Below, piece after piece: positions 32,253 through 43,077 of a stretch of 64,000 nt of DNA. The translations under genes and the position numbers were made by a program. Location: contig NC_085850.1 in the NCBI RefSeq assembly GCF_020906515.1, positions 2,976,001-3,040,000 of the forward strand, in the 5' to 3' direction. This DNA is from Vanrija pseudolonga (Eukaryota; Basidiomycota; Tremellomycetes; Trichosporonales; Trichosporonaceae). Every line of letters begins with the position of its first letter. Position 1 is the stretch's first letter. The notes under the pieces were generated by a model that saw only the letters and a program-made list of their open reading frames with translations, ran no database searches and had not been told where the DNA came from.

Positions 32253-32959
32253 ATGCCCGCCAGCCCATCGCCCACAGCAGCCCCAGCCACGCCGCGCGCA
32301 GACACCCTAGCAGCCGGCTTCATCCCGACGCTCACGCGCGCCAACGTGCGGCAGTGGGCCGCCGGCGTGCGGTGCTTCCTGACATGGACGCGGGGGGTAT
32401 CCTCGACCGGCGCGACACCGAGCCTGGGCGGCGGAGTACCGCACCTCCTCCGCCTCCACACGCCCCGCCCTCGCTGCGTAGCGACGAGTCGACTCGGGTG
32501 CAGCCTTCCTCCTCGCCTGTCGTCGACGCGCCGCGCGTCCACATCCTCCCGGCTACGCCTGCGCGTGCGGGCGCGCCGCCATCAAGCCCAGCGACAAGCC
32601 CGACGACGATGGACGCACACGCCGAGGCGTGTGCGCATGTGTCCGCGCTCAACAGCGACAGCGAGGACGACGGCGAAGACGACGAGGGCGACGCGCACGC
32701 GACAGAGACGCCGATCAACGCGCGCCCAGCCGACGCGCCCGAGATCGCCGGGGACCACATGCCCTCCGGCCCGGGCGCGACCCCGCTGGTCACTACGCTC
32801 GCGGTGCGGCGTGCAGCCTGGACGGCGTGGGCCGCGAAAGAAGGCAAGGCGCGGCGCGTGATCCGCGCAACGGTGCAGGCGGGCGACTATGCCGAGATTG
32901 CGCGGCTGTGGTGCGCTTTCGACCAGTACAGCTACCTGCAGCACAAGTATGCGGCATGA
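32253..32959 (+). mobile_element. Copia gag-like fossil or domesticated fragment
   Basis: The region resembles the gag-like protein at 33863. It has an N-terminal part like TLAAGF-PTLTRANVRQWAAGVR and a later part with WTAWAAKEGKARRVIRATV and LWCAFDQYSYLQHKY. The pair of W-W / ArA / lW-A-y patterns is that of the Ty1/copia gag polypeptide (UBN2-type) family. The reading frame is not continuous across the region. It looks broken, with about one break, unless an intron that I cannot recognise is present. No LTR, protease, integrase or reverse transcriptase is seen next to it, so it is an isolated gag remnant of old insertion, with a Pro-rich middle and an acidic stretch. Confidence 0.5.
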
Positions 32960-33862
32960 TGACAATGCGACGAGAGAGTACGTTACCGCAGCGTCGCCGC
33001 GTCACGCTTTAATAGCCCTTGCTTCCCCTGGCTCATTGTTGCCAGTTTCCGAGCTTACCCCTTGTGGCGGCGCGGAAATCCGTCAGATCATGACACCACG
33101 GTGTAAACCTTGGTCCCCTTGGCAAAGTAGCACTCATCTGGGAGTGGCCCGAGTGGGGGTGATGCAGGGCAAGGGGGCAGCAGCACCAAGCATGCGACGC
33201 TGGACCTGCTTGCTCATAGCTGTTGCTGTCGCTGTGGGGTGGGTCAGTCTGTCGGTGGGGCCAGACCCTCGCCGCCGCCGGTGTCAATCGTCGCGGCGCT
33301 CGTTGCTCTCCTTGACTCCCTTCCCGACCTCGCCGCCCGCGCGCAGATCCATGAACCGTGCTCGTCGCTCGCCTCCTCCTCGAGGCATGTGCGCTGCCCT
33401 CGTCCCAAACTTTTCACGCCGTTGCACAACTCGTCTCAACAATTGCTCACACTCGTTTGCACCCACTCACTCATTCCCCGACAAGCCGCAGCCACACCTT
33501 GGGCCCGCCCACTAGCGTTCGTGTGGACCGCGACCTGCCAGATCTCACTCACTCGGCTGACACTTGGCTGAATAGACTGCCTGGCTTGACCGAGCACACA
33601 TCCGCCCGCTGCCGCCTCTCCTTCCCTGTCCTAGCAGCAGGGCAAGCAAGACACACCCGACTCGGACAACTCGGATCTGGCTCGGTCCGACGGAGTGATT
33701 GAGCTGCACAGAGTAAGTGAGTGAGTGGCAGGTGTCGGAGCCTGGGGGGCGACCTCGCTGACATTGTCTAGGCCGAGTGCCATCCGCCGGCACCTCCCCG
33801 TGCCTGCCGCCGGCTCGGTCCGAGCCCTCTTCCCTCCCCCTCCCCTTCCCCTTCCTCCCGCC
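32960..33862. other. Intergenic stretch before the gag-like gene
   Basis: About 900 bases. A likely leader intron for the next gene is visible at 33713-33771 (GTAAGT, CTGACATTGTCTAG). I see no LTR pair or pol remnant. Confidence 0.45.
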
Positions 33863-35086
33863 ATGAGCGTCGACATCTCCAACCTCATCACCAAACTCGC
33901 GCTCACTGTCGACTTTTCCGGCTACGAGGAGTGGGCGCACTCGATCGAGGGGCTGTCGCTCATCTGGGGCATCCAGCCGGTGCTGCTCGGGGTCGAGCGC
34001 GAGCCGTTCCGGCGTGGCGTCGACCCCGAGAACCCCAAGGACCGCGGGGTCGTCTACCCCGCGTCCGAGGTCGCCGGCGTGCATCGCCCGCGGTCAAACG
34101 CGCGCGCGCCCAACCAGCCGACATGGAACGCCGACATGCAGGCCCAGTGGACCGACTGGCAGCAGCGCGAGAACCGTGCGCGCGGCCTGCTCATGATGAC
34201 GGTCAAGCCCGACATCCTCGCCCAGATAAAGCACCTCTGGTCGGCGTACCACATGTGGCTTGCGATCGGCAAGATCTTCAGCCGCGCATATAAGAAGAAG
34301 CTGACGTACGGCCCTGTCACGGCGCCTGCGGCCCTCGTGCTGCCCTCGGCAGCGCGCCACCAACACCACCACCACCACGACTCGGACGCCGAGCGCACGC
34401 TCAGACGCGCAGTGTCGTTTGCCGTCGTGCAGGTGCCTACCCAAAATGGCGGCATGGCCCTCGTGCCGGCTGAAGGGTTCCCCTACGCCGTCGCAGCACC
34501 GATGCAGCAACAACAAACGCCGCTGCAGCACCAGTCCCAGCTCCAAGCGCCATTCGCGCCGTCGCCCACGACGACGCCAAGCCCCCAGCCCACGGCCACA
34601 CCTACGCGTCCGACCTCGGCAATGTCCGGCACGGCCAGTGTCGGGTCGCCCGAGATCCACCACCACCAGCACGAGCAGCACCAGCCGACGACCACGCCGC
34701 CGGGCGAGGCGGCGGCGGGCGGCGTGAGCGCAGACGGCGGCGTAGCGGCGTCTCGCGGGCCTACCCCTGCGCCGCACGCGCACGCGCCGGCGGCGACCGC
34801 CCAGCCATCGACGCCAGCGATCGGCACCGCTGCGGCAGCGGCAGCGGCAGCAGCAGCAGCCTCCCCGTCAACGACGAGCTCGCCCAACCCCGAGCCCACT
34901 TGGTCGCCTCTATCCTCGCCCGCGTCGTCGGCGGCCTCGTCCATGCCCACGGTCGACAACACGCCGACCCACAGCCCGAGCCACAGCCCCAAGGCGACGT
35001 TCGTGCCGCTCAACGACGACGGCGCGGCGCCTGCCGCCGCTGCTGCTGGGCGCTTCAAGGGGTTCCGCAACTTTGGCTGGATTTAG
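33863..35086 (+). CDS. Gag-derived host-like protein, copia type (407 aa)
   Basis: Single open frame that looks whole. Residues about 5-45 (ISNLITKLALTVDFSGYEEWAHSIEGL) and 85-150 (WTDWQQRENRARGLLMMTVKPDILAQIKHLWSAYHMWLAI, described in parts) match the copia gag polypeptide pattern: Y-eW, W--W---ArA-G-l-m-v, and lWsAy-mW. The rest is low complexity: a His run, Gln/Pro and an Ala run, ending GFRNFGW. No zinc knuckle, protease or polymerase follows, and no LTRs are seen. I infer an old domesticated gag gene, since the frame and GC3 bias are kept. A similar but broken copy lies just upstream, so the two may come from one ancestral insertion followed by duplication. Confidence 0.65.
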   Translation: MSVDISNLITKLALTVDFSGYEEWAHSIEGLSLIWGIQPVLLGVEREPFRRGVDPENPKDRGVVYPASEVAGVHRPRSNARAPNQPTWNADMQAQWTDWQQRENRARGLLMMTVKPDILAQIKHLWSAYHMWLAIGKIFSRAYKKKLTYGPVTAPAALVLPSAARHQHHHHHDSDAERTLRRAVSFAVVQVPTQNGGMALVPAEGFPYAVAAPMQQQQTPLQHQSQLQAPFAPSPTTTPSPQPTATPTRPTSAMSGTASVGSPEIHHHQHEQHQPTTTPPGEAAAGGVSADGGVAASRGPTPAPHAHAPAATAQPSTPAIGTAAAAAAAAAAASPSTTSSPNPEPTWSPLSSPASSAASSMPTVDNTPTHSPSHSPKATFVPLNDDGAAPAAAAAGRFKGFRNFGWI

Positions 35087-35600
35087 GGAGCTGTTTAGGG
35101 CTATTGAGTCGGATTCGGGTCGGACGGACAGACGTCGTACGCAGCGCCCGTGTAAATGTACCATAGGATGTAACTTTTTTCCAAGAGACAATAGAGAATG
35201 CTGCGCTGGGTCAGGGCCTGGGCAGGTGGGTACTGGGTGCTGGGTGCTGCGCTGTTACACGTTGTACCCACCCACCCACCGAACGCCACGCTCGGTCAGC
35301 GTCCCTCGGCGGGCAGGGCAGCTGCAGCAAGTAAGCACCGACGGATTTGTCTCCGGCCAGCCAGGCAGGCAGCCCAGGCGCCCCGCCCCGCCCAGCCGCC
35401 AGCCCGGTCAACCGAACACACTCAAAATAACATTCCGCGATCGTGACGGCAAAGACCACTAACCCAGCAGCGGCGGTCTTTAAAAACAGCACCACCACAC
35501 TCGACTGGCGCCAGACAAGACCCACTTGACACTCTGCCCACTGTGCGATGCGCCCGACGCCGACGCCGACGCCGACGACGCCGCACAACACTCCACGACA
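35087..35600 (+). promoter_or_regulatory. Upstream region of the bZIP gene
   Basis: About 510 bases. A TTTAAAAA element lies near 35480, about 120 bases before the start codon. No gene is seen. Confidence 0.35.
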
Positions 35601-36379
35601 ATGCCGCGCGGACGCTCAATAGACCACAGCCTGACGCCGACGCGCAGTCTGATCAACCAGCGCGACTACCGCGCCAGACGGGCAGCCAAGCTGGTGAGTC
35701 GAGAGCTTGAGGCTTTTTACGCTAGCTCGGCGGCGCTGACCAACCCCCTCCGCAGAAAGAACTAGAGGACGCCGTCGTGCGCCTGACCTCTGAAAACACG
35801 TCGCTCCGCGCCGAGGTCGCCGAGCTCCGCGCGTGCGTGCCGTCGAGCTACAGCCTGACGGCGGCGCAGCAGGGCGTGATTGACGCTGCGCGCGCGCAGC
35901 TGCTGACTGCGCTGCGCGGTCTCGACAGCCTCGACCCGGCAGCCGTCGCGGCGGCCGGCGGCGGCGGCGGCGGCGCGGGCGCACCGGCAGCCCAGCAGCT
36001 GCCGCCGCCCCCGTCGCCTGCGGGACCAGGGCACTTCGTCGCGCCGTCAGTGCACGGGAGCGACGTCGTCGGCGCTGATGGCGGCCCGGCAAGCCCGGCA
36101 CTCAGCGCGATGAGCGACATCTCGGGCGTGTCGGGCGCATCGTACGCCTCGTACATGTCCCAGCAACAGCAACAGCACGCCCAGTCGCCGCATGCTCTCG
36201 CCCCGCCCCACGTCGCGGTGCAGCGCGCCGGCCCGCAGCAGCCCAACTTCGACCCAAACTGCTGTGGAGGCCTCTTTGACTGCTCCGACCTCCCCGGCAT
36301 GCCGATGAGCGATATGCGCTCGTCGTGGCGCCAGCCGCCGGGGCAGGCGCAGGCGCAGCAGCAGCAGCAGTTGGCCCAG

Positions 36380-36414
<35 letters not shown>

Positions 36415-36742
36415 GCAGCAGCACCACGTCACGAGTTCCCCGCTCGTATCCCCCGGCCTCGCGCCAAGCCGCCCACAAGGATGGTACGACGGCGCGGTCG
36501 TCGTCTCGCCCGGCCAGCAGCTGCCATTCGCACATCCCCAGCAACACGGTGGCGTCGAGCCAAACGGGGCGAGCAGGGCGCCGGCGCCCCAACAGCAACA
36601 GCAACAGCAGCAGCAGCTCGCCCCCCCGCCCCCGCCACCAGCGCCCCAGACCAACCCAGAAGAACTCGTCCCCGGCGGCACGGGCAAGTGCTGCATGGGC
36701 GTGATTGACTGCGGCCTCCTCGGCGTCAGCGACACCGAGTAG
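35601..36742 (+). CDS. bZIP transcription factor with two CCxxxxDC motifs (359 aa)
   Basis: Exons 35601-35693 and 35756-36742, with a 62 nt phase-0 intron (GTGAGT...CGCAG) inside the DNA-binding region. The basic region NQRDYRARRAAKL (residues 19-31) runs into KELEDAVVRLTSENTSLRAEVAELR, a leucine zipper with heptads. This is the fungal AP-1/Yap/HapX-like type. The middle is Pro/Gln-rich with a CAG-coded Gln tract. Two short Cys motifs are alike: NCCGGLFDC (Cys 200, 201, 207) and KCCMGVIDC (Cys 343, 344, 350), the second 9 residues from the C-terminus. Yap-type factors sense oxidants or metals through such cysteines. A role in arsenic or metal response is inferred from this and from ACR3 nearby. 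Start is the first ATG in frame. Confidence 0.85.
36357..36424 (+). repeat. CAG/CAA repeat coding a Gln tract
   Basis: Nearly pure CAG/CAA codons for about 18 Gln in the bZIP gene, interrupted by LAQ early on. A second short CAA/CAG tract lies at about 36590-36618. CAA interruptions suggest moderate stability. Confidence 0.8.
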
Positions 36743-37182
36743 TAGTATTGTTTCCATAGTTGTATACCATACACGCATGTATTCTGGGTTCTTCGGCGGG
36801 GCGGCGGGTCGGTGGGGCGGCGAGGGGGTGCTTTGGGGGCTTTACACCGCGTTGCCGGTGCTCGCCGCAACTCGCACTCGCTCCCTCGGCACGCCGCGCC
36901 GCGCAGCCGATCAGATCGGACATACTGAGCCCAAAGATATAGGTCATGCATGGCTGTACAGTGTCGGCGGCCGCGTTGGTGCGCCGACCGGCTCGTGTCG
37001 GCAAGGGTGGCGGCTGACGAATGGCTTGGCAGCGCCACCCCGCTGGGCAGTATCCGTATCTCCGGCGGGGCGCGCCGCTGGTGGCCGTCGCTGGATTCGA
37101 CAGTGGCATATCCAAGTCCACAGCAATCCCGGGCGAGCGCCGTCCCCCGCCCACACGCACTGGAGACGTCCCCCCACCTTCT
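36743..37182. other. Convergent intergenic stretch
   Basis: 440 bases between the ends of the bZIP and YbaK-type genes. Nothing specific is seen. Confidence 0.35.
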
Positions 37183-37725
37183 CTACTCCACGTCGATCTC
37201 CACGGCGCCCGTCATGCGCTGCAGCTCGTCAAACGAAGTAGAGTACACTGCGGCGGGGTGCCCCGCCGCGGCCCAGAGCACAGGATACTTTCTCAGCCAG
37301 CCGTCGATCCACGTGCGAATAGGCGCAGGATGCGCGATGGGGCTGACGCCGCCGATGACCTGGCCGGCAAAACGCTTCACCTGCGCAGCGGACGCGCGCT
37401 TCAGTTTCCCCTCGAGGCCCATGCGCGCGGGCACCGCGTCGGTGTTGACCCGGTGTGCGCCGGACGTGAGGAGGAGTACCGGCTCCCCCTGGGCGTCGAC
37501 AAAGAGCAGCGAGTTGGCGATCGCGCCCACCTCGCATCCCAACGCGTCGGCTGCGAGCTGCGCCGTGTGCACCGAGTCGGGGAGGACGCGGACCTCGCCC
37601 TCGCCTCCGCGCGACGCGAGCTCAGTGCGGAAGTTGGCGATGCGGTCGTGTTCTTTTGGTGTTGAGGTGCCCGTTGCTGTTGAGGGGGTTGCGCTGCCCG
37701 AGGCGGCGTCAGAGGGGGCGGCCAT
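37183..37725 (-). CDS. YbaK/ProX-type aminoacyl-tRNA deacylase (180 aa)
   Basis: Single exon. After a 25 residue Ala/Ser/Thr-rich N-terminus the protein follows the YbaK/EbsC fold: VHTAQLAADALGCEVGAIANSLLF, then VLLLTSGAHRVN, LKRASAAQVKRFAGQVIGGVSPIAHP (parts shown), and AAAGHPAAVYSTSFDEL. Family members remove amino acids wrongly loaded on tRNA, such as Cys or Ala on tRNA-Pro. The exact substrate of this subgroup is unknown. The length is normal for a stand-alone domain. The ATG at 37725 is the first of the frame and has a good context. Confidence 0.88.
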   Translation of the reverse strand: MAAPSDAASGSATPSTATGTSTPKEHDRIANFRTELASRGGEGEVRVLPDSVHTAQLAADALGCEVGAIANSLLFVDAQGEPVLLLTSGAHRVNTDAVPARMGLEGKLKRASAAQVKRFAGQVIGGVSPIAHPAPIRTWIDGWLRKYPVLWAAAGHPAAVYSTSFDELQRMTGAVEIDVE

Positions 37726-38505
37726 GGTGAGGTGTCGTCGAGGGGTGGGGGGTTGACGGGCGAGGACGGCGCGAAGGGGGAGGTGATGGCGCCCTAAAGC
37801 GGGGAGACGCGCACGGGATATAATGCTGACAGGAAGGGTGTAAGTACTCTAGCGCGACCACGTCGGCGAGCCGCAATGTCGAGTCGAACAAGTGTGAGCT
37901 GCGAGCTGCGAGCAAAGCATGCCAGTGAGCCGCCTCCACCCGGCGTGTATCGGGCCCCGCGGCGCGCAGCGGCCGCGGAGTCAAATCCCACGTGGAGAAC
38001 ACACGTGACTCGAGTCTGAATCTCTCGCCCCTCCCACCGGCGGGCGGCGGCGACGTCCCTCGCACCCGAGCCGCGACGACCTCGTTTCGTCATCTGACAT
38101 CTCCCCTCTCGGCGTATTTCCAGCTGACTGACCTCGTCGCCCACAGCCCACACGGCCCAGTGCAAACCAGGTAAGTGGAGAGCCCAGCGAGCGAGAGGGC
38201 ACGACAGCGTGCCTGCCCTAGTCGCCACCTGCGCCTGCTGCTGCTGCTTCCGCCGGGCGCGTGCAGCAGGCATGCAATGTACTTGTCGTGCTCGCGCGCG
38301 CTCCGCCGCACAACGCCGATGCCGAACGCAGCCTGGCTGGCGGCTCCACAGCGAGGGGTCACCCGCGCCGACCAGCACAAACCCCCCGCGGTCCACTTCC
38401 CAGCCATCACTCAATCGCTCACTCACGCCGCGCAGCACCGCTCGCGTTCTCGCTCGCCAGCCCGACCCCGCACACACTCTCACCACGTCGCCCCTCGCCA
38501 GCCAG
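37726..38505. promoter_or_regulatory. Divergent region between YbaK-type gene and small unknown gene
   Basis: About 780 bases, head-to-head. CCACGTGGAG near 37987 holds a CACGTG core and ACACGTGAC follows near 38000. No gene is supported, although an antisense frame is open across it. Confidence 0.4.
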
Positions 38506-39009
38506 ATGTCGACGGCGCCGGACGCCCTCGCGCCGCCGCCGCTCGAGCGCCGCAAGTCGGCGCCAGTCGACCCGTCCAAGCTGAACAATGCGCCCGCGCC
38601 GCTCCCGCCGCAGCACATCGAGCCGGCGTCCCCGCCGCCGCCCGAGCCACTCAACATCCCCGGTGGTGGTGGCGCGACGGCCGACTCGGCATACCTCAAC
38701 GCCGGGGACGCGCCCGTCGAGCCCCCATCCCACCCGACCGTAGCTGAGACGGGCACGTTCGCGACGTCGTTCGGCCACGGCGACGGCCCGACGCACGGCC
38801 AGCTCCAGCGCCGCGAGAGCGACGTCAAGCGCCGCATCATCCGCCTCGCGAGCTTTGGCGGCGAGGGCCTCAAGATCAAGCCCCCCGTCCCGCTCCCCGG
38901 CGACGCGTACGCCGGCGAGGTGGACGGCGTCGCGTCCGAGAGCGCGATCGAGGCCGAGAATGCCGTCTCGGCCGGCGCGCCGTCCAGCTTTGACAACTAT
39001 CGCTTGTAG
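38506..39009 (+). CDS. Small protein of unknown function (167 aa)
   Basis: Single exon from ATG 38506. The frame is open upstream but without coding character. Residues 1-100 are Pro/Ala-rich and disordered. A short region, LQRRESDVKRRIIRLASFGGEGLKI (about residues 103-127, shown in part), is basic and likely helical, and looks like the conserved core. The end is SSFDNYRL. RRES is a good protein kinase A-type site. I do not recognise a family. GC3 bias supports a real gene. Confidence 0.65.
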   Translation: MSTAPDALAPPPLERRKSAPVDPSKLNNAPAPLPPQHIEPASPPPPEPLNIPGGGGATADSAYLNAGDAPVEPPSHPTVAETGTFATSFGHGDGPTHGQLQRRESDVKRRIIRLASFGGEGLKIKPPVPLPGDAYAGEVDGVASESAIEAENAVSAGAPSSFDNYRL

Positions 39010-39516
39010 GGGAGCGTAGGGGCTGTGGCGTGGCGCAGCAGCTGCACAATGAACCCCGACTACTCGACCCTCTGACGTGACGATACCACACTACCGACCG
39101 ACCACACCGACTGACACATGGCGAAACTACAAAACGACGCTGCGACGCTGCATACGACGGCGCTGTAAGATACTGCAGGCGGTGCAGAGGCGAGGCGATG
39201 CGCGAGCGCGGCAGACGGAGAGGAGCAGACGCGAAGAGACGACGAAGCGAACGCGACTGTTGGCTCGATTCTGGGACTACAATGCCGAGTTATGAATTGT
39301 ATATGACTGGCGGGGGGAGGGAGGCAAGTGGTGGGCGTTGGCCTGGTCCGGGCTGTGGGAACGGGCTTGGAGCTTGGAGCCCGTCCAGTGCACGCCGCGT
39401 TCTTATCGCTGTCCAAGCGCGTGAGGGATTCTATTCAGCCTTCGCACGCGCGTGCTCTGACCGCGCGACGCGATAAGAACACGGCCATATCGCGCATATC
39501 GCGCCACATTCACTCC

Positions 39517-39551
<35 letters not shown>

Positions 39552-41280
39552 CAGCGACCGTCCATGGCAGTGGCGCAGTGGCGCAGTGGTCGCGAAGGCA
39601 TTTCGTGGTCATCTCGGTAGCGTGGGTACGACTGAGCCGGAGGTCGAGGGGGTTGATTAAGGCCAGTGGGCCAGTGGGACCGGTCACGAGGCACGAGGCT
39701 ACAGCGCCTTGCGAGATCAGATCGATCCCACCCGCATGGTGAGTCGCCGCTGGGTAATATCGCAGGTTGCACAAGTGTGCAAGTGCCCACTGGGTGTCGC
39801 GGCCATGACGGCCCTCTCGCCGCCGCCGGGTCCGCCACTGTCGTCATTTACGCCGCTGGGCAAGACACAGCGCCCCCTCAAACCTCATATACCGGCGTAT
39901 CACGTGATTAATCGGGGGGGTGTGGCAGTCCATTGGGGGCATCTGCCCGTCCACTGCGCTCGAGCTCACAAGTCAATGCAACGGCCGCACTACCCGCTGC
40001 ACGAGGAGAGGACGCATTGTACTGCTCACACCTTATGCTCGTGCTTGCTGCACGAGCAGATGCCACGGCCACGGCCACCACGCACCACGACCCACCCACC
40101 AAAACCGCCTCAAACCTCCTCACCTCCCCATCACGTGACCCCCGAGGTAGGTTTCAGGCGAAGGCGCACTCTAGTGCCTTGGTGGACCCTTTTTTCTCCC
40201 GTAATGTTCAGGACAAAGGAGCACAGACGACAAGAGGGAGGGGAGTGCGACTTGCTTGGCTTCATGTGCACCTTGCACCTGCCTAGTTGCCAGCATGGCG
40301 ACATGGCGATGCTGGCATGTTGGTCTGCCTAGACAGAGTCGGTGTGTATGCCGAGCTGGGAGCCGGGTGTTGTGCCGTGTTGTGTTTGTTGTGCTTGTCG
40401 TGCCATGCTGCTACTGCTGCCGTCGCCGTGTTGGGCGACGGCACACTATGTATTGCACTTGCACGCAGCCAGCCCCTCCCTCCCTCCCGCGCACGCCGCG
40501 CCATACTTGCCGCGCGGTGCGTTTGATCGTCAAACTTATGGATGGGAGGGAGCAAGTTTAATGCACGAGGCAGGTTTTGGACGGAAACGCCCTGTACATG
40601 GTGCTGCATAGTGGAACGGTGTCAGGGAAGAGAGGGGGGGCAGCACTCAGGGCGGGCCTTGCTCGCCGCCCTGAGTTTAAGCGTCAGGCGCAATATGACA
40701 ACCTCGGCGGTCATGCCGGGGTGCTGAGCCGTCCTCCCGTGCTGTCTGCCGCCGAGGCTTCTTCTGCGCTGCGGCTGCTGTGCCGCGCCCTCGCTCGCCG
40801 AGTGGGTGAGTGAGACCCCGCCGCCCGCCTGGCAGGTGGCTGCACTGACCCGTCTCATCCAACCCTCCCATCCCTCAGCCCTTGAGCCCGTCTTCCCCCC
40901 CCCCGAAACGCACTGCACTGCACAGACTGAACACCCAGCCAAGCTGCCTGCTCCCACCCACCCACCCCACCACCACTACTGCCTGCACATCATTGCCGTG
41001 CCCACTTCCTACTCCCACTCACACACTCTTCCTTTCCACTTCTTGTCTCCTCTCTTGCTCGTCTCTCGTTACATCTCGACGAAGTCTGCACGCAGCACAC
41101 ACGCACCACACCCTTATCAGTGACGACGACCTCGACCCACAACACAAAAAGCATCAATCGACACGGCTCGGCACCATCGCATAACCCACACCCTCCCCCT
41201 CAGCCCCGTCCACCACACAACCCAACAACTCCCTTTCCACTTTCACTCACCTACCCACCTTTCCTCCCTCCCCCCTCACC
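39010..41280 (+). other. Long intergenic stretch upstream of the mucin-like gene
   Basis: About 2.3 kb. It holds a CGT/TCG trinucleotide repeat at about 39518-39550, CACGTG at 39901-39906 and 40132-40137 (both TCACGTGA-like), and a long C/T-rich leader from about 40860 to 41280. ORFs in it lack codon bias. A long promoter is common for cell-surface sensor genes in fungi. Confidence 0.45.
39518..39550 (+). repeat. TCG/CGT microsatellite
   Basis: About ten tandem copies of the trinucleotide CGT in non-coding DNA. Confidence 0.9.
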
Positions 41281-43077
41281 ATGTCCAACTCGCCCCAAGG
41301 GCGTGTCCGTCGTCGACGGCGAGCACCCGCCCCGGCCCCATCAGACCACGAGGCAAGGATGATGTTTGAGCGACCCCACCTCGAGGCTCGTCAGAGCGAC
41401 ACCTCGCCGAGTGCTGCTCCCTCAACCACTACTACCGGTGAGTACATCCCCCCCACACCCCATCCCACATCCACTATTGTACAAGTATTGTAGCCGCCTC
41501 CAACTGCGGAAATAAATCACCCTTTTATTCTGATGCGAACGTCCGCCTGACCAGAACCTCCTCCGCCGACGACTACCACTCCTGCACCTCCAACGACAAC
41601 GACCGAACAACCACCAACGACCACAACGACAGAGGCACCGCCCCCCACGACAACCACGACCGAGGCTCCGCCGCCAACGACCACCACGACCCCTCCGCCT
41701 CAGCCCACGACCACTACCACCCCTCCTCCTCAGCCAACGACGACGACTACGCCGCCGCCCGTTCAACCTACTACCACCCCACCCCCGGTTCAACCGACGA
41801 CCACCCCTCCTCCCGTGCAGCCGACCACTACACTGGTCCAGCCCACAACTACACCTCCCCCAGTGGTCCAGCCTACCACCACGCCGGTTCAGCCTACAAC
41901 TACACCAGCACCAGTGTGAGTACTGTGCCCGTCGTGCCGCAGCCGCTGCTTTCAAGCGGGGAGATAAAGGGGAGTGTGTCGCCCAGGGCGAGGCGCGCCA
42001 ATCCCTAGCGTCGTGCTCCTGTAACAGCATGTGCACACTGTGCACGCAATCTTGACCCAGACTCTTGGCCATCATGGGCTGACGCCACACCACAGTAACC
42101 CTGGCGGCGTCACCACTTCGACCACCATTGTGACTCCCCCGACCACGACTACTGGAGCACCGGCTACTGGCGTCCCCGTCGGGCCCACCACTTCGACGAC
42201 CTTTGTCACTCCCGGGCTCGTCACGACGCCCACAACATTGCCCGACTCGACTGCGTCGACGCTGATCAAGCTCACCACGACCGACTCGAAGGGAAACCTC
42301 GTGACGACTGCGCCTTCGGCATTTACCACGGCCATTCCTACCACGTCGAATGGTGTCGTCTACACTGTTACCCAGGTTGTGCACAACCCGTCGGGTTCGC
42401 TCGACCAGGGTTCGTCTGGCGGCTCGTCGTCGTCCTTCTTCAACAACCACGGTGCTGTTGCCGGTGTGTTCGTTGTCGTTGGTCTCGCCGTTGTGGCAAT
42501 TCTCGGCGCCCTTGGCCTGCTCTTCTACCGCCGCCGCAGACGCCAGCGTATCGACCGTGAGGTGACTGCTGCTGCTGCCGCTGCCTCGGCTGCCGCTTCG
42601 CGCTCGCCGCTCGACGAGGTCGACGATGTGCACTCGAGCCACCCGACGTCCGAGTCGTACCCCTCGACCATGTCGCAGCCCATGACCCAGTACAACCAGT
42701 ACGCCGCGACGTACGGCAACGCTGGCGGCTACGACCCCTTCGCCCTCGAGGGTGCTACCACTGGCGCTGCTGCATACGGCGGCTACCAGGCTGGCGAGCA
42801 CATGGGCCAGCAGCAGCACTACGGTAGTGCCGAGGATCACCAGGGTTACTACTATGACCACGACTCTGGAGGACACCACTACGACCCCCTCGATGCCCAC
42901 TACAATGACAACGTCTCGCCGCCTACTGGCCAGCCACTGTACGGGCGTTATGAGGACGACCCGTACGGCCACGGCGCGTACTCTGGCGGCGAGGGCAGCA
43001 TTGACACGCCTCTGGAGAGGCCCGACCCGCTGCATGTCACCAACCCGAGCCACGGTCCCAACTTTGGCCGCCCATAG
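41281..43077 (+). CDS. Mucin-like single-pass membrane protein (499 aa)
   Basis: Exons 41281-41437, 41555-41915 and 42096-43077. Introns are 117 and 180 nt, longer than most here, with GTGAGT donors and CTGAC branch sites. The order is: a short Arg-rich N-terminus (RVRRRRR), a Thr/Pro region coded by exon 2 with PPPTTTT and PPPVQPTTT repeats, a Ser/Thr stem, one membrane helix (about 291-315, GVFVVVGLAVVAILGALGLLF), a stop-transfer RRRRR, and a Tyr/Gly/His-rich cytoplasmic tail. This is the layout of fungal wall-stress or osmotic sensors (Mid2, Wsc, Msb2 type), though no Cys-rich WSC domain exists. No N-terminal signal peptide is seen, so the membrane helix may act as reverse anchor, or an upstream exon is missing. 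Confidence 0.78.

Noticed and set aside
35848-37038. 396-codon minus-strand ORF opposite the bZIP gene
   Set aside because: Contains Cys runs that are the complement of CAG repeats; runs past the bZIP end without structure.
37794-38996. 400-codon minus-strand ORF opposite the small unknown gene
   Set aside because: No recognisable domain, crosses the promoter region, and the plus strand has the better codon bias.
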